A stretch of 64,000 bases of DNA from Lucinisca nassula (GCA_963580285.1 OY757011.1:98642678-98706677), one strand, 5' to 3'; counted from the stretch's first letter, positions 10,690 to 22,017 are shown. Numbers and translations are program-made. Notes: generated from the letters alone by a model not told the origin.

Positions 10690-10800
10690 TTATACTGCAA
10701 ACATAAGTGGTGGGTGCTCATCAGAACCACCCCAGTGAGGCGGTTCTAACGAGTACCCACAATCTCTGTTTTGGAGCAAAAGTAAGGAAAATATTGAATA
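10690..10800. repeat. GTACTCGTTAGAACC hairpin repeat
   Basis: GGGTGCTCATCAGAACCACC pairs with GGCGGTTCTAACGAGTACCC, flanked by TTTATACTGC and GAGCAAAAGTAAGGAAAATA. It is one of about eleven copies in the window. Confidence 0.75.
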
Positions 10801-11384
10801 CCTCCTTGGACCCCAGTTTTCTCTATATATGTGGGGTTTGTGGGGTCTTCATTTCACGGACTTGTTAACTTGGTGTTCTTTCGCTATTGTGAGTCATGTT
10901 ACAGTTGATTATCGTTATCTCGTTAAACTGATATTTCAAACTGCTGCTTAAGTGAGACTAGATTTTGCCAACTTTTCAGTTCTTCTATTTTTTTCATTAC
11001 ATGTAGATTTGAAATCTTTTTATCTCAAACTACTGTTATTTCAAATAAAAATTTCCTGTCCCTTGGAGTTTGATAATTTGATAATAACCTAAAATAAATA
11101 AAATAATAATAATAATAAATAAAATAAAAAGGCATATAATAATTTATCAGCCAATTTAAATTCTGCCAGCTCAAAGCGATTAAAGTATATTTGTGAAAAA
11201 AAAAAAAAACAATAAACCTGAAAGCGTGCCTGAGTAGGTGTGGATAATCTAATTATCTTAGTTGTTGATAAGACACGGTCAGTGTTTTAATTAGGTGTGA
11301 AGGTGTAAATGGTCGGTCTAACGCACGCCAGCTTGATCCAAATAACGCACATCAGCTTAACACTTTAAAAAAAAACAAAAACAA

Positions 11385-14300
11385 GAGGCCCATGGGCCAC
11401 TATGCTCACCAGAGCTCAGGTGGGCACTGCCCAATGGCAGCCATGTATTTTAACATGATATCATTTTAATCTACCAAATGAACCCCCATGTCCAATTGAG
11501 CACCCATGTGGACTCAGTATCTGAAACATTAGGCCTTTTATGAAGTAGAGGGGTGGGGCATGGACCCAATGGAGCCCTGGTTGATATCACTAAATGTGTC
11601 TTATCATAAGGAACAAGAATATATCTGGTTCAGCAGTGGGGATCTGTAAGGCCTCTTAAGTAGTAGAGGGGTTGGGGCATGCCATGTCGATCCCAGGAAA
11701 GCCCGATTGCTGTCCCTAAATGTGTCTTATCATAAGGACCAAGTATATATATGGTTTAGGGATGGGAATCTGAACTGTTTCTAAGATTTGAGGCCCTTTT
11801 ATGAAGTGGAAAGGATAGGAATGGCCCCTGCGGACCCCCCTACAGTAGGTGTGCTAATAATAAGGAACAAGAACATATATAATTATGGGGTGGGGATTTG
11901 AATGGTTTCTGAAATATAAAGCCTTTTATGAAGTGGAAGGGCGGGGCACATTGCCTCAGCACAAAGAGACCCCCAGGTTGGTTTGATTAGACGAGTCTTA
12001 TCATAAGGAACAAGTATATAATTTCGGGGTGGGGATCTGAACTATTTCTGAGATATATGGCTTTTAATGAAGTAAAGCGATGGGGCCTGGCCTGGGCATG
12101 CCCAGGGGACTCCTAAGCTGGTGTCACTGAATGCATCTTATCATAAGGAAGAAGAATATATGTGGTTTAGGGTGGGGCTAAGAACAGTTTCTGAGATATA
12201 AGGCCTTTTGTGAAGTGGAGGGGTGGGGCAAGGCCCCGGGAGACTCCCAGGTTGGTGTCAATGAATGCGTCTTTTCATAAGGAACAAGAATATATGTGGT
12301 TTAGGGGTAGCAATCTGTAGGGTTTCAGAGATATTGTGAGATTAAGAAATGGAGGGGTGGGGCATGGCCCCAGCACATCCCTGGGGACCCGCAGGTTGGT
12401 GTCACTGAATGCGTCTTATCATAATGAACAAGAATATATATGGTTTATATATATGACAGCCAGCAATAATATTTCTTCAATACTAAGAACATTTTCATAT
12501 TCTTATCTTCACCATATGTCTGGATCCAATTATAGAACTAGAAATGTATAAAGTTTGATTAAAATTCATCAATTGGGCATGAGCTTGGGTGCAGAAAACC
12601 AATTTTTGGCTGAAAATCAAGTTTTCTGGAGCCTATGACCTTAAAAATTAGGACAAGGTCACCAAAGTCTAATTAAATTTTTTGTTGCTGGTATATTGAA
12701 AAGTTTGACCAAAATCCATTGATTTGTTCATGAGATAGGGTGCAGACAAGCCATTTTTTGTCCAAAGTTGACAGTTTTTAGGGGCCTGTGCCTTTTAAAA
12801 ACCAAAACATGACTGATTTCCCCCTCCTGGTGAACCATGTAAGATTGGTCACAAATCCACAATCCATCCATAGATTCAGGAGATATAGTGCCTAAATCAG
12901 GATATGCTGAGCTGCTGTCGCTGATGCAAAACAGGATCTGCATCTAAAACAACATATCCTTCTCCCCCTGTTATTTTTTTTTTGCTCACCAGAGCTGAAG
13001 CTTATGGGATAGGCAGTTGTCTGTCATCGTCTGACGTCAACACTTTTAAATGACAACTCCTCTGAAGCCACTGGGCCGATTCAGCCATAACTTAATCTGT
13101 AGCATCCTTGGGCTGGGGCCCTGGGGGATCGAAAGTTGTGTTTTTTTTATGAAAATGGGCTCATTAGTTTGGTTGCTGTGGCAACTTTGAGTTTCCATGG
13201 GGAAAATAGAAAAATGGCATTTACTGCCAAGCCTTTGACAAAAAATTTATAGAAATGTTCCTTGAGTAAATTTCTTTCAGCCATATACATGTACTTTTAT
13301 GCCAACCTTGGGGTCCCCCAGGGTGTGCCGAGACCATGTCCCATCCCCTCCATTACATAAAAGGCCATGTATGTTTGAAACCATTCAGATCCCCAGCCCC
13401 AAACCATATATATTCTTGTTCTTTGTGATAAGACACACTCAGTGACACCAACCTGGGGATCCCCTGGTTGTGCTGGGGCCATGCCCCACCCCCTCCACTT
13501 AGTTAATCCAATATCTCAGAAACCGTTCAAATCCGCACCCCTAAACCATATGTATATTCTTGTTCCTTATAAGACACATTAGGTGATACCAACCTAGGGG
13601 TCTCCCAGAGTGTGCCTGAGTGCCATGTCCCGACCCTCCACTTCAAAAAAGGTGAAATATCTGAGAAGCTGTTCAGGTTACCCCATCCCTAAACCACATT
13701 AAATTTTTTCCTCATGATAAGACGCATTCAGTGATACCAACATGTGGGCCCAGGGGGTGTATCGGGCCCGCCGACCCACCCCTCCTCTTCATAAAAAGCC
13801 ATATATTTCAGAGACCATTAAGATCCCTGCCCCTAAACAATATATTTTCTTATTCCTTATGGTAAGACTCATTCAGTCACACCAACCTGAGGGTCTCTTT
13901 GTGCTGCAGCAATGTGCTGGGGGCATGCCCCGCCCCTCCACTTCATAAAATGCCATATATCATAGAAGCCATTCAGATCCCAGACCCATAATCATATGCA
14001 TTCTTATTCCTTATAATTAGACATATTAAATCACACCAACTTGTGGGGTCCTCTCCCCTCCATTTCACAAAAGGGCCTCATATCTCAAAAACTGTTCAAA
14101 TCCCCACCCTTAAACCATATACATGTATATTCTTGGTCCTTATGATAAGACACATTCAGAGACAACACAATCTAGAGCTTTTCTGGTGTCCAGCTGGGCC
14201 ATGCCCCAAACCCTCCGATGCAGAAAAGGCCTTGTATCCCAAGAATGGTACAGATCCCCACCCTTAAGGCTTAATCCATATATATTCTTGTTCCTTTTGA

Positions 14301-14537
14301 TATGGCGCATTCAGTGATACCAACCATGGCTTCATTGGGTCCATGCCACATCCCCGCCAATTCATAAAATAACAAATATTTCAGATACAGTGTCGACATG
14401 GGTGCTCCGGGGTATGGGGGTATGTTTGGGAGACTTTAAAATCGGTATATTAAAATCATATGCTAAAATATATTGCTGCCAGTGGACAGTGCCCACCTGA
14501 GATCTGGTGAGCAAAGTGGCCTATGGAGCTCTTGTTT
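11385..14537. repeat. 3.15-kb foldback of two opposed minisatellite arrays
   Basis: Left end AACAAGAGGCCCATGGGCCAC and right end GTGGCCTATGGAGCTCTTG are inverted, as are the subterminal CAGGTGGGCACTG / CAGTGCCCACCTG. The left arm (11541-12440) has about 7 units of ~135 bp (AAGTGGAGGGGTGGGGCATG, TGTCTTATCATAAGGAACAA). The right arm (13290-14400) has about 8 units of the same sequence in reverse (TGCCCCACCCCCTCCACTT). The centre (12540-13290) is mostly single copy, with TTTTTTGCTCACCAGAGCTGAAG at 12969. Confidence 0.85.
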
Positions 14538-14539
14538 TT

Positions 14540-14705
14540 TGTTTTGGTTTTATGGCCCTTTCAAGATTTTCACTTATTTTGAGCTAGTTGTTAATCAGAG
14601 GTGGGAAAAAACCAGAGTTCCCGGATAAAAACCACATGACCGTCCCTTGCAGAACCTCCTAATGCTTAACAGTTGGTGCTTTTACCCACTAGGCCATGAA
14701 GTCTA
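14540..14705 (-). mobile_element. tRNA-derived SINE, GGCCATAAAACC tail
   Basis: Read on the minus strand: CATGGCCTAGTGGGTAAAAG (A-box-like), then a Gly/Arg-poor body, and a tail of TTGAAAGGGCCATAAAACC. Same family as 49540-49735 but more decayed. Confidence 0.6.
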
Positions 14706-14759
14706 TTTGTTGGGGGTGCTTGGTTAATGTTTTGCGTCAAAGTTTCTAAGAGATTTTAT

Positions 14760-15360
14760 CTTCTGAACCCTTTGATAGATATAGTTGATACTTACATTGA
14801 AGTTACATACTGGTCTCAAAATTTCATTGATGCATGTCCCACCCCCACAGTGACCTTGAGGTCAAGGTCACAGGCTCAGAAATTTTACATTTGGTTAAAG
14901 TTTTAAGACAAAGTTTATAGATGCGTGTATGTTCTAAACTCTAAGACAAACTCAGTTGATACTTGCATCAATGTTGCATACCAGTCCAAAGATTTTGTGA
15001 TGTATGTCCCTTCCCCCACCCATGGTGACCTTGACCTCAAGGTCACAGACTTAGAAATTTTACATTTGGTTAAAGTTTTATGACAAAGATTATACATGTA
15101 AATGCCTGTATTTTCTAAACTCTAAGACAAATTCAATTGATACTTGCATCGATGTTGCATACCAGTCCAACGATTTCATTGATGTATACCCCACCCTGCT
15201 GCTTCAGTCACATGGATGCCCCCACCCTTCAGTAACTTTTGTGCCCTCACTCCATCGGTCCATTTAGAAATTTTATGTTTGGTTTAGCTTTTACAAGCAC
15301 TTTTGTAGATTCTTATAGCTTCTTGACTTCTTCATTCATATTACATTAAGCTTGAAAGAT
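14760..15360. repeat. ~170-bp tandem repeat, about 3 units, with TGACCTTGAGGTCAAGGTCA
   Basis: Units repeat AGTTGATACTT.CAT…GTTGCATAC, ATTTCATTGATG.ATG.CCC and TTTTACATTTGGTTAAAGTTT. Two units carry inverted and direct AGGTCA half-sites (14851 and 15024). Confidence 0.7.
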
Positions 15361-15461
15361 ATATCAAAGGGGGCGGTGACCAGGGGTATGTGTCACTCTT
15401 TCTCTAGTTTTAAGCACTCATATTTTCCAAACCATTTGATGGATTGGGTCCATATTTGCAA

Positions 15462-15746
15462 TGTGTTTGTTTGAATTGAGGTTTAACATCCATGTCAACA
15501 TTTATTTAGGTCATTTTGGAGACGTTGCTTCCAATTTTGTAAAACTTTTACCTGACATTGAGATGAAATGGCATCTCAAGCCCTGCCGCCCAATGAAACC
15601 AAAAGACTTATATGCATTGGACAGTCTGACTCATTCTACTTTACCTTGGCAGGCTTAGTCCTTCTTGTGGTCAGTTTCAGCTCTGCGTGGAAGTACCATG
15701 CTGCCCAATTTATTTCTCCAAGCCCTGATGGGCAGGTGCAGGTCCA
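15462..15746 (-). mobile_element. Family-2 SINE, near full length
   Basis: From TGTTTGTTTGAATTGAGGTT to CAAGCCCTGATGGGCAGG, on the minus strand. Open frames here are SINE sequence. The stretch 15747-16240 ends a dispersed element (GAACTAGAAATGTGTC.ATACGACAC) and holds no gene. Confidence 0.75.
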
Positions 15747-16242
15747 TATTTGGAATGATCATAGTTATTTTTATAAAGTTTAATCAGCAATACACCCCAC
15801 CACCACACAAACACCTATGCCAATAACCTCAAAGACACTATTCCAGGGGAGATATGCTGTCTGATGACAACTGTTGTTACATGACTTTTTTGGGATGAGG
15901 TGAGCCCCTAGACGGGGGCATCTGTGTCGTATTGACACATTTCTAGTTCTATCAGTGCTGTTCAAACCCAGATGAAGTGTGTGCCCACCACTCTTCTCAA
16001 GTTTGTACATGTAAGTTCTGCTGATGGTATGCCTAGAAATCACCTTATGATTTATGATTTAGAACTAAGCTGCAATAATACCAGCATTGTTACACAAAGT
16101 TTGAACAAAAATACAAGTCCCCATTAGAAATTATTGCATCCTTCACTGTTCACAAAGTTCTGTAAGCGGTATGGTAGCTCATGAAACAGGATAAGTTATT
16201 TAGTTCAAAAGAATATGCTTATTATTGAGTAAATATTATAGC

Positions 16243-16325
16243 CGGCTGTCAGCAGACTTTTAGGTCTGGTGACCGCCGGCTGTCACTAGACCTAAAAGTC
16301 TGGTGCCAGCCGGCTGTCAGCAGAC
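16243..16325. repeat. Three GCCGGCTGTCA repeats with inverted core
   Basis: GCCGGCTGTCA occurs three times in 83 bp, each followed by G/C-C/T-AGAC. AGACTTTTAGGTCT and AGACCTAAAAGTCT are exact inverted copies. It resembles an isolated pair of iterated transposon ends. Confidence 0.6.
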
Positions 16326-17531
16326 ACTTCCTTTAAAAAATCCCTACTTAAATTACATGACTGTGTATGCTCCTGCAAACCTGGAATGTATTTAATGTAC
16401 ACCTGCAAATCTGCTGCGAGTAATGGTCAAAGATGAAAGACCTATCACATTATCAGTAGGAAGATAACAGTTTACCATGACACAATGCAACCACCATACA
16501 TAATAATAAATTTCCTTGTTCAAGAACCGTGGCTAATTTTCAAAGGAACTTTTCCAGAAACAGTTAAAATAAAGAAATACTCCGGTCTGCAAAATATATC
16601 GATAAATGCTGTTTTTATCTGTTTTAATGTTGCTTTTCATTTTCATAAAATTTGTCACGTGACAACAAATCTTCAGTTTCTGTTTACACTGCTAAAATAA
16701 GCGGTTTCCATCTTCATTTCCAAAACCCACAGTGTGTGACATCCCTACCGGTGTGGAATTCGAAAAACTAAAATTATATCCCTATTACCGCAAAACTGAT
16801 TTCATAATCAATGCCAAAAACACTTACAAATACGAAGAAAACATTATTGATTCTGTCTGCTACATGTGGGGTTTTTCGCCATTTATATTCTGCTGGATCC
16901 CGGGTGCTTTAATTCGACCCGTTTTATGACAATGACGCTTTCTAATGCCGAAAACCAGTCCGAGGGAAAGCGGATACAACCGAATTACCATCTAATGGAA
17001 TTTACATACGCAAAAAAAGTAAAACATAAAAACAGTCATAATGCAGATAAAGGTGGTTGTTAATCATTTTGCTAAAACATATATATTGTTTATTTCCGTT
17101 GAAGGAATGAAACAATAGTTTGACTAGACACAATTTATCAGAATCGGTAGAACAGTTTGTTTTATATACTGATTTGAACAGTTAATACACCGTTAATTAG
17201 TAACACCAGTATACCTTAAGTTTCATAATATTGCACAAGGAAATCAAAGGACTTTCAAAAATGGTATCCATTTAATGATCAACTCAATATGCAGGTGAAA
17301 AAATAATAAAGTATTAATAAAAATGCATAAAATGGGGGAAAATGGGTACATTCTGGTAATTAGGTCCGTTCCGGTAAATTTACGCACCATCAGAATTGTT
17401 ACTGGTGACATATCAAATGACATTCATACACCATTTATGCACTAACTACTGAGCTATCACGCTCCCTCAATCATTCCTCCTTATCTGGAGCTATGCAAGA
17501 TGTCTAACTCTTGTTAAAAGCAAATAATGAG

Positions 17532-19702
17532 GGTAACAAGACGTTTCGCCCCCAAGACGATTCCCCCCTGGTCGTTTCCCCCCTGGTCGTTTCCCCCAGG
17601 TCGTTTCGCCTCCTTTTTTGGACCCTAGTCGTTTCGCCCCCAAAACCCTAGTCGTTTCGCCCCCAAAACCCTAGTCGTTTCGCCTCCAATTTGTTTTCCT
17701 AATTTTTATATATAAAATATTGATATATGACACCGAGAGAAAGAAAGAGAGAGAGATAGAAGAACATGTTCTTTAAATGGGAATGATAATCAGCTGGGTG
17801 CCCAGAAGGCTGCCTCGTTGAGGCCCCCTTGGGGACACCCTCCTGATGGAACCCGGAAATATGCAAAGCGAAGACAGCATGGCTGTCAGAACGGAGCATA
17901 CATTCCTGGAATAGGTCAAGTACAGAACAATTTAACAGGCGGGGCAACGGTAAAGACCAAATTTGTTAGGGTTACACTAAAATTTTGAAGCAACAGGAAC
18001 AGGCCTCAATAATTTTAGTATAACAAGTCCTAGTCACACCTCCCCGAGTGGCCACTTTTAAGGCCCGGTGCCGGCCGGTAACTAAGGATAAGTTGATGCT
18101 ACTTAAATATTTGCCTCTTAACAATGTTAATAAAAGTGAAAATTAGTCTAGACATTGATAAGTGGGCGAAACGACTAGGGGGCGAAACGACTAGGGGGAC
18201 GAAACGACTAGGTGTTGCTGCATCCAACCTTACTAAGCATCTCGACAAACATAACATCTTGTATGATCTTCAACATGGATTTAGGGAAAGGAGGTCCTGC
18301 GAAACACAGCTCATCCAACTTGTTGATGAGCTTGCACGAAATCTATCAGCAGGTCACCAGACTGACCTGATACTCCTGGATTTTAGTAAAGCATTCGATA
18401 AGGTTAGCCATATTAAATTACTCCACAAACTGCACCAACATGGCATAACCTCAAACACCCTAAACTGGATCAAAGCTTTCCTTTTTGGCCGTACTCAACG
18501 TGTAGCCCTAGAGGGGGAAACCTCATCCCAAATTCCGGTCACATCTGGGGTTCCCCAAGGATCAGTACTGGGACCGATCCTGTTTCTTTTATACATCAAT
18601 GACCTACCAGAGCAGATCCACTCACAGGTCAGACTTTTTGCAGATGACACGGCAATATATTTGGCTGTCCGCAGTGATGCTGACTGTACCTTATTGCAAA
18701 GGGACCTCCAAAAGCTTGAAACTTGGGAAAAGAACTGGGAAATGGAATTTAACCCGGGTAAATGCCAGGTCCTACACATTTCCCGTTCTAAAGAACCCAT
18801 TAGACACAATTACATTCTCCACGGTGAAGTCCTCCAGGAGGCTGATCATGCCAAGTACCTGGGCCTTGAGTTTAGCCGTGATTTAACTTGGAACACCCAC
18901 ATTCAAAACGTGACCACCAAAGCAAATCGGACCCTGGGCTTCATACGTAGGAATATACGCACCAAACATCAAGGCATACGTGAAACAGCTTATAATACCC
19001 TTGTTAGGCCCCAGCTTGAGTATGCCTCCCCTGTGTGGAGCCCATATACCCAGTCAAATATAAACAAGGTTGAGCAAGTCCAAAGAAGAGCAGCTAGGTG
19101 GGTCAAACATGACTACTCTTCATATAGTAGTGTGACCCAGATGCTTAATACCCTGGAATGGAGATCATTGGAACAGAGGCGGGCAGATGCTCGCCTCCTA
19201 TTGTTCTACAAGATAGTATATAGTCTTGTCGAGATTCCGCTCCCTACATACATCCGACATCCAATCAGAACTACTAAAAACATGCATACTATGCACTATA
19301 TTCAAATCCCTACTACTGCCAGTTACTATAAATACAGTTTCTTCCCCTTGGCTGTGGTACAATGGAATCACCTTCCTCCTCATGCTGTTGTGTGCTTCGA
19401 TCTGGATTCTTTCAGATCGACCATATGCACCCTCCATCACCCAATGCCATGAACTGTGAATTATTGTTTTTATCTGCTTTTAATCTCTACTTTACTAACA
19501 CTGTTTTTACTTTCAATTCTCCTAAAATCTAATACTTTTTCTTCTATCACACTTTTCTTTTTCTGACGCGCGCAGCTGCACATAATCCTCGCGAGAGGGT
19601 GCTGCAGGATATATAGATAGATAGATATGACTCGGGGGGAAACGTCTTGGGGACGAAACGACTAGGGGAGGAAATGGTTTGGGGGCGAAACGTCCCGGAT
19701 TC
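17532..19702. mobile_element. Element B: DNA transposon with iterated CGTTTCGCCCCC ends, 8-bp target duplication
   Basis: The left end has about six repeats of TAGTCGTTTCGCCCCCAAAA or shortened forms (17541-17695); the right end has inverted copies (19630-19695), and further copies lie at 18163-18212. The flanks ATAATGAG at 17524-17531 and 19703-19710 are a target duplication. The interior contains a 5'-truncated LINE. The right duplication begins only 3 bp into the RNF2 intron, measured from the exon 1 donor at 19713. Confidence 0.8.
18124..19452 (+). CDS. Non-LTR retrotransposon reverse transcriptase, 5'-truncated
   Basis: Open frame of 442 codons. The first ~37 residues (to about 18220) are translated from element B's own repeat, so the start is probably not biological. 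From LTKHLDKHNIL on it is a Jockey/CR1-type reverse transcriptase: HGFRERRSCETQL, LLDFSKAFDKVSH, SGVPQGSVLGPILFLLYINDLP, the catalytic LFADDTAIY, NPGKCQVLHISR, KYLGLEF, and the C-terminal NTLVRPQLEYASPVW and YKYSFFPLAVVQWNHLPP blocks. The endonuclease and first RT motifs are missing. A (TAGA)n-like tail (19612-19627) marks its 3' end. It lies inside element B, antisense to RNF2. Intact as far as it goes but unable to transpose alone. Confidence 0.9.
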   Translation: MLIKVKISLDIDKWAKRLGGETTRGTKRLGVAASNLTKHLDKHNILYDLQHGFRERRSCETQLIQLVDELARNLSAGHQTDLILLDFSKAFDKVSHIKLLHKLHQHGITSNTLNWIKAFLFGRTQRVALEGETSSQIPVTSGVPQGSVLGPILFLLYINDLPEQIHSQVRLFADDTAIYLAVRSDADCTLLQRDLQKLETWEKNWEMEFNPGKCQVLHISRSKEPIRHNYILHGEVLQEADHAKYLGLEFSRDLTWNTHIQNVTTKANRTLGFIRRNIRTKHQGIRETAYNTLVRPQLEYASPVWSPYTQSNINKVEQVQRRAARWVKHDYSSYSSVTQMLNTLEWRSLEQRRADARLLLFYKIVYSLVEIPLPTYIRHPIRTTKNMHTMHYIQIPTTASYYKYSFFPLAVVQWNHLPPHAVVCFDLDSFRSTICTLHHPMP

Positions 19703-19713
19703 ATAATGAGCAC

Positions 19714-20129
19714 CTGTGTGTTAATGCAGCCGTGCTATGGTGTTTATTCAATTTTGCCAGAACCCTTTCTTGGTGAGCCTCGTATTCATCTCTGCTTGGA
19801 TAAATTTTCGAAATCAATGCATCAAAATTAGGGTCGGGTCTTAGTGACCTTTTCGACACCAGTTTCTTTCTACATGTAGGGCATTCTTTGTTTCCACTTC
19901 GCAAGGCGGTAATGATGCATTCATGACAAAATCTGTGCAAACATTCTTTAGTTGTCATCGTATTTTTCAGCATGTCAAGGCATATTGGACACATCAGTTC
20001 ACTATGTAAGCTTCTTGGAGAGACTGCTATTTCAGTGTTGTCTGTTATTGCTTCTTGTGGTGTCCTGTGTAGCTCATATAAACTCAATTCCCATGTTTGG
20101 GTTGGAGCATTTGCGACTCCGTTCGCCAT
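19714..20129 (-). CDS. RNF2: RING1/RNF2, exon 1 (RING domain)
   Basis: Encodes the E3 ligase subunit of Polycomb repressive complex 1, which monoubiquitinates histone H2A in the nucleus. I chose the ATG at 20129-20127 ([20 protein letters not shown]), which fits the family's N-terminus; an upstream in-frame ATG at 20210 would add 27 unrelated residues. [19 protein letters not shown] and [20 protein letters not shown] are almost identical to vertebrate RNF2. The C3HC4 RING spans about residues 47-88 (CPIC…CLHRFCHEC…CPTC), followed by [18 protein letters not shown]. The exon ends AALTH-AG|GTGCTC (donor at 19713), and the next exon supplies T-ATTGAAGAA. An element B copy begins 11 bp downstream of the donor and element D lies 141 bp upstream of the start. 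Confidence 0.95.
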
Positions 20130-20135
20130 TTTGAA
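20119..20135 (-). promoter_or_regulatory. YY1/PHO-like motif over the RNF2 start codon
   Basis: On the minus strand the start context is TTCAAAATGGCGAACGG. AAAATGGCG matches the YY1/Pleiohomeotic core, which often overlaps start codons. This is motif-level evidence only. Host 5' flank is limited to 20130-20261, because a (TTA)n run (20231-20260) and then element D follow. Confidence 0.35.
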
Positions 20136-20228
20136 AATAATTGCTTTAACGCATGCGTTACCGGACCACAATTTGTTAGCCCACGAATTGGGTTTTGGTA
20201 CATGCAACAAAAAAATACACGTCTGTTA

Positions 20229-20229
20229 A

Positions 20230-20261
<32 letters not shown>
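20229..20261. repeat. (ATT)n microsatellite
   Basis: About ten ATT units immediately before the left target duplication of element D, upstream of RNF2. Confidence 0.9.
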
Positions 20262-20262
<1 letters not shown>

Positions 20263-20400
20263 AAGAACTCGGGTATTTGGGAAAACCGAAAACAAACTTT
20301 TACCGGAAATAACCGAAAACAAATTCTCATAACCGAAAACAAACTATATCACCAATTATACCATGATTATTGTACATTTAGACATATACATGTTTAAAAG

Positions 20401-22017
20401 CGGTTGGTAGAAATACCGGAACACACCAAAACACCGGAACACACTGGTAATTACCGGAACACACTAAAAAAATTGTTTGGGGGCTAATTAAATAGTTTTT
20501 TTTTTGTTGGGGGGATGGGGGTGGGGGAGTATGTGCATAATATATATTTTGTGTGTCATATTTTGACCAAATGTAACCTATGAACATACTTTATACACCC
20601 TGGCTCAGTTAAGAACCAAATGATTAATCCTGTTATATGGCAGTGTGATCCTGTAAATTTTTGTCATGATGAGTTACGTATTAGAAATTTATAACTCACT
20701 AATTAACTTCAAAATGTTATTTTAAATGAGAAAAAAAAATACGATGTGGATTAATTTATAAAGAAAAAGGTATTGTATAATTTTAGGTTTAACATCCTCA
20801 TCAACACTTTATAGGTCATAATAGAGACGTTTCCCATTTTGTTGGACTTTTACCCGACATTCAATTGAAATGACATATCAAGCCCTGCCGCATAGTGGAA
20901 CCAAAGAGGTTATATGCATGGACGGTCCAACTCGCATCGCTACACAGTCTGATCTGGACCTTTGCTGGCAACATATGTTTGATGACAGGTTTTCTCATGG
21001 CATGGCAAAAATCGGACCACTACTTCAAAATCTTTAGTTAAGTTGATTTTTGAGTATAGATTGTGTTTTTATATACTTTATACATTGTTTAGAGAGAGAC
21101 AGAGACAGAGAAAGAGCAAAAGAATTATATAGTTCGAACAAATTGACCTGAGACTGGTGAACTCTATTAACATAATTTCACACCCAACTGAATGCATGTA
21201 TTTATCTTCGCCGTCTCTCGAAAATGGCGATATTGTTATTCAATACATAGAGGTCGTTAAATGGGTCGCAATTCACGGGATGCCGAAAATTCACGAGAAG
21301 TTTACGATAGCCGACGTATTAGCCGATAACATTGACTAATTTATTCCTTGCATAAAGGTCATGAAATAAAACTGTGCAAATATAAAAACATGTCTTGCTA
21401 TGTTTCATCACCATTTATCCTATTTCATTCTCTGCTCAGAATAAAACCAATAGGCTGGTGCATTATGGAAAGACATGACCTTATCTGTTCATTAGGCCGT
21501 AAACCACATATAATATCAGACAGGGCAAACGCATGGGGCGGACAGTCAGCACTAAGCAGGCTGGTTAAAAATTTTAGATAACATCTTGATATATTTTCCC
21601 AGCTAACGGTTTTGACATTTAATGTTTATCGTCTGAATCGGAGACACATTGCTAGAAATGTCAAATCTTTATTTTATTTATTTATTTTTTTTTTTTGATG
21701 GAAGAATATGCAAACTGACTACATTTTGTAATCAGATAGAGTTATATCAGAGAGTTGTAACCTTAAAATAATTATCTCTTCAATATTCTGACCCACCGCA
21801 CCGGAACACATTTATATAAAAATAAAATGGAATAAGATTAATTAATTGTTTGATTGTAGGATCAGAATTGTTAGTAACAACATCGTACACACTAAAAACT
21901 GTAATTAAGTCATAAATACGGTTTTAAATGATATACAATAAAAAAAAAAATGAGTGTGTTCCGGTAATTACCAGTGTGTTCTGGTGTTTTGGTGTGTTCC
22001 GGTATTTCTACGAACCC
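20401..22017. mobile_element. Element C: nested DNA transposon with iterated ACCGGAACACAC ends, 9-bp target duplication
   Basis: Starts CGGTTGGTAGAAATACCGGA and ends TCCGGTATTTCTACGAACCC. Each end carries three ACCGGAACACAC-type repeats. GTTTAAAAG at 20392-20400 and 22018-22026 is a 9-bp duplication of element D sequence, and the inverted arm of D at 23490 shows the uninterrupted site. Inside are a family-2 SINE remnant (20785-20950) and open frames at 21157-21339 and 21348-21581, which resemble no family I know. Confidence 0.85.

Larger units (their letters stand above)
10206..17388. mobile_element. Element A: 7.2-kb DNA transposon with iterated ACCGGAA ends
   Basis: Left end GGGTGCGTAAATTTACCGGA and right end TCCGGTAAATTTACGCACC form ~50-bp inverted repeats. 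Each contains TTACCGG-AA/GG-ACC twice. The flanks ATCAGAATTG at 10196-10205 and 17389-17398 are a 10-bp target duplication. The interior holds other elements: a hairpin repeat, the opposed minisatellites, SINE pieces and a GCCGGC motif cluster. The stretches 10800-11380 and 16330-17335 hold no recognised gene. Short open frames around 16485-17063 have no family features. No transposase was seen. Confidence 0.75.

Noticed and set aside
18124..19452. Intact autonomous retrotransposon
   Set aside because: No endonuclease or first RT motifs; the N-terminus comes from the surrounding transposon.
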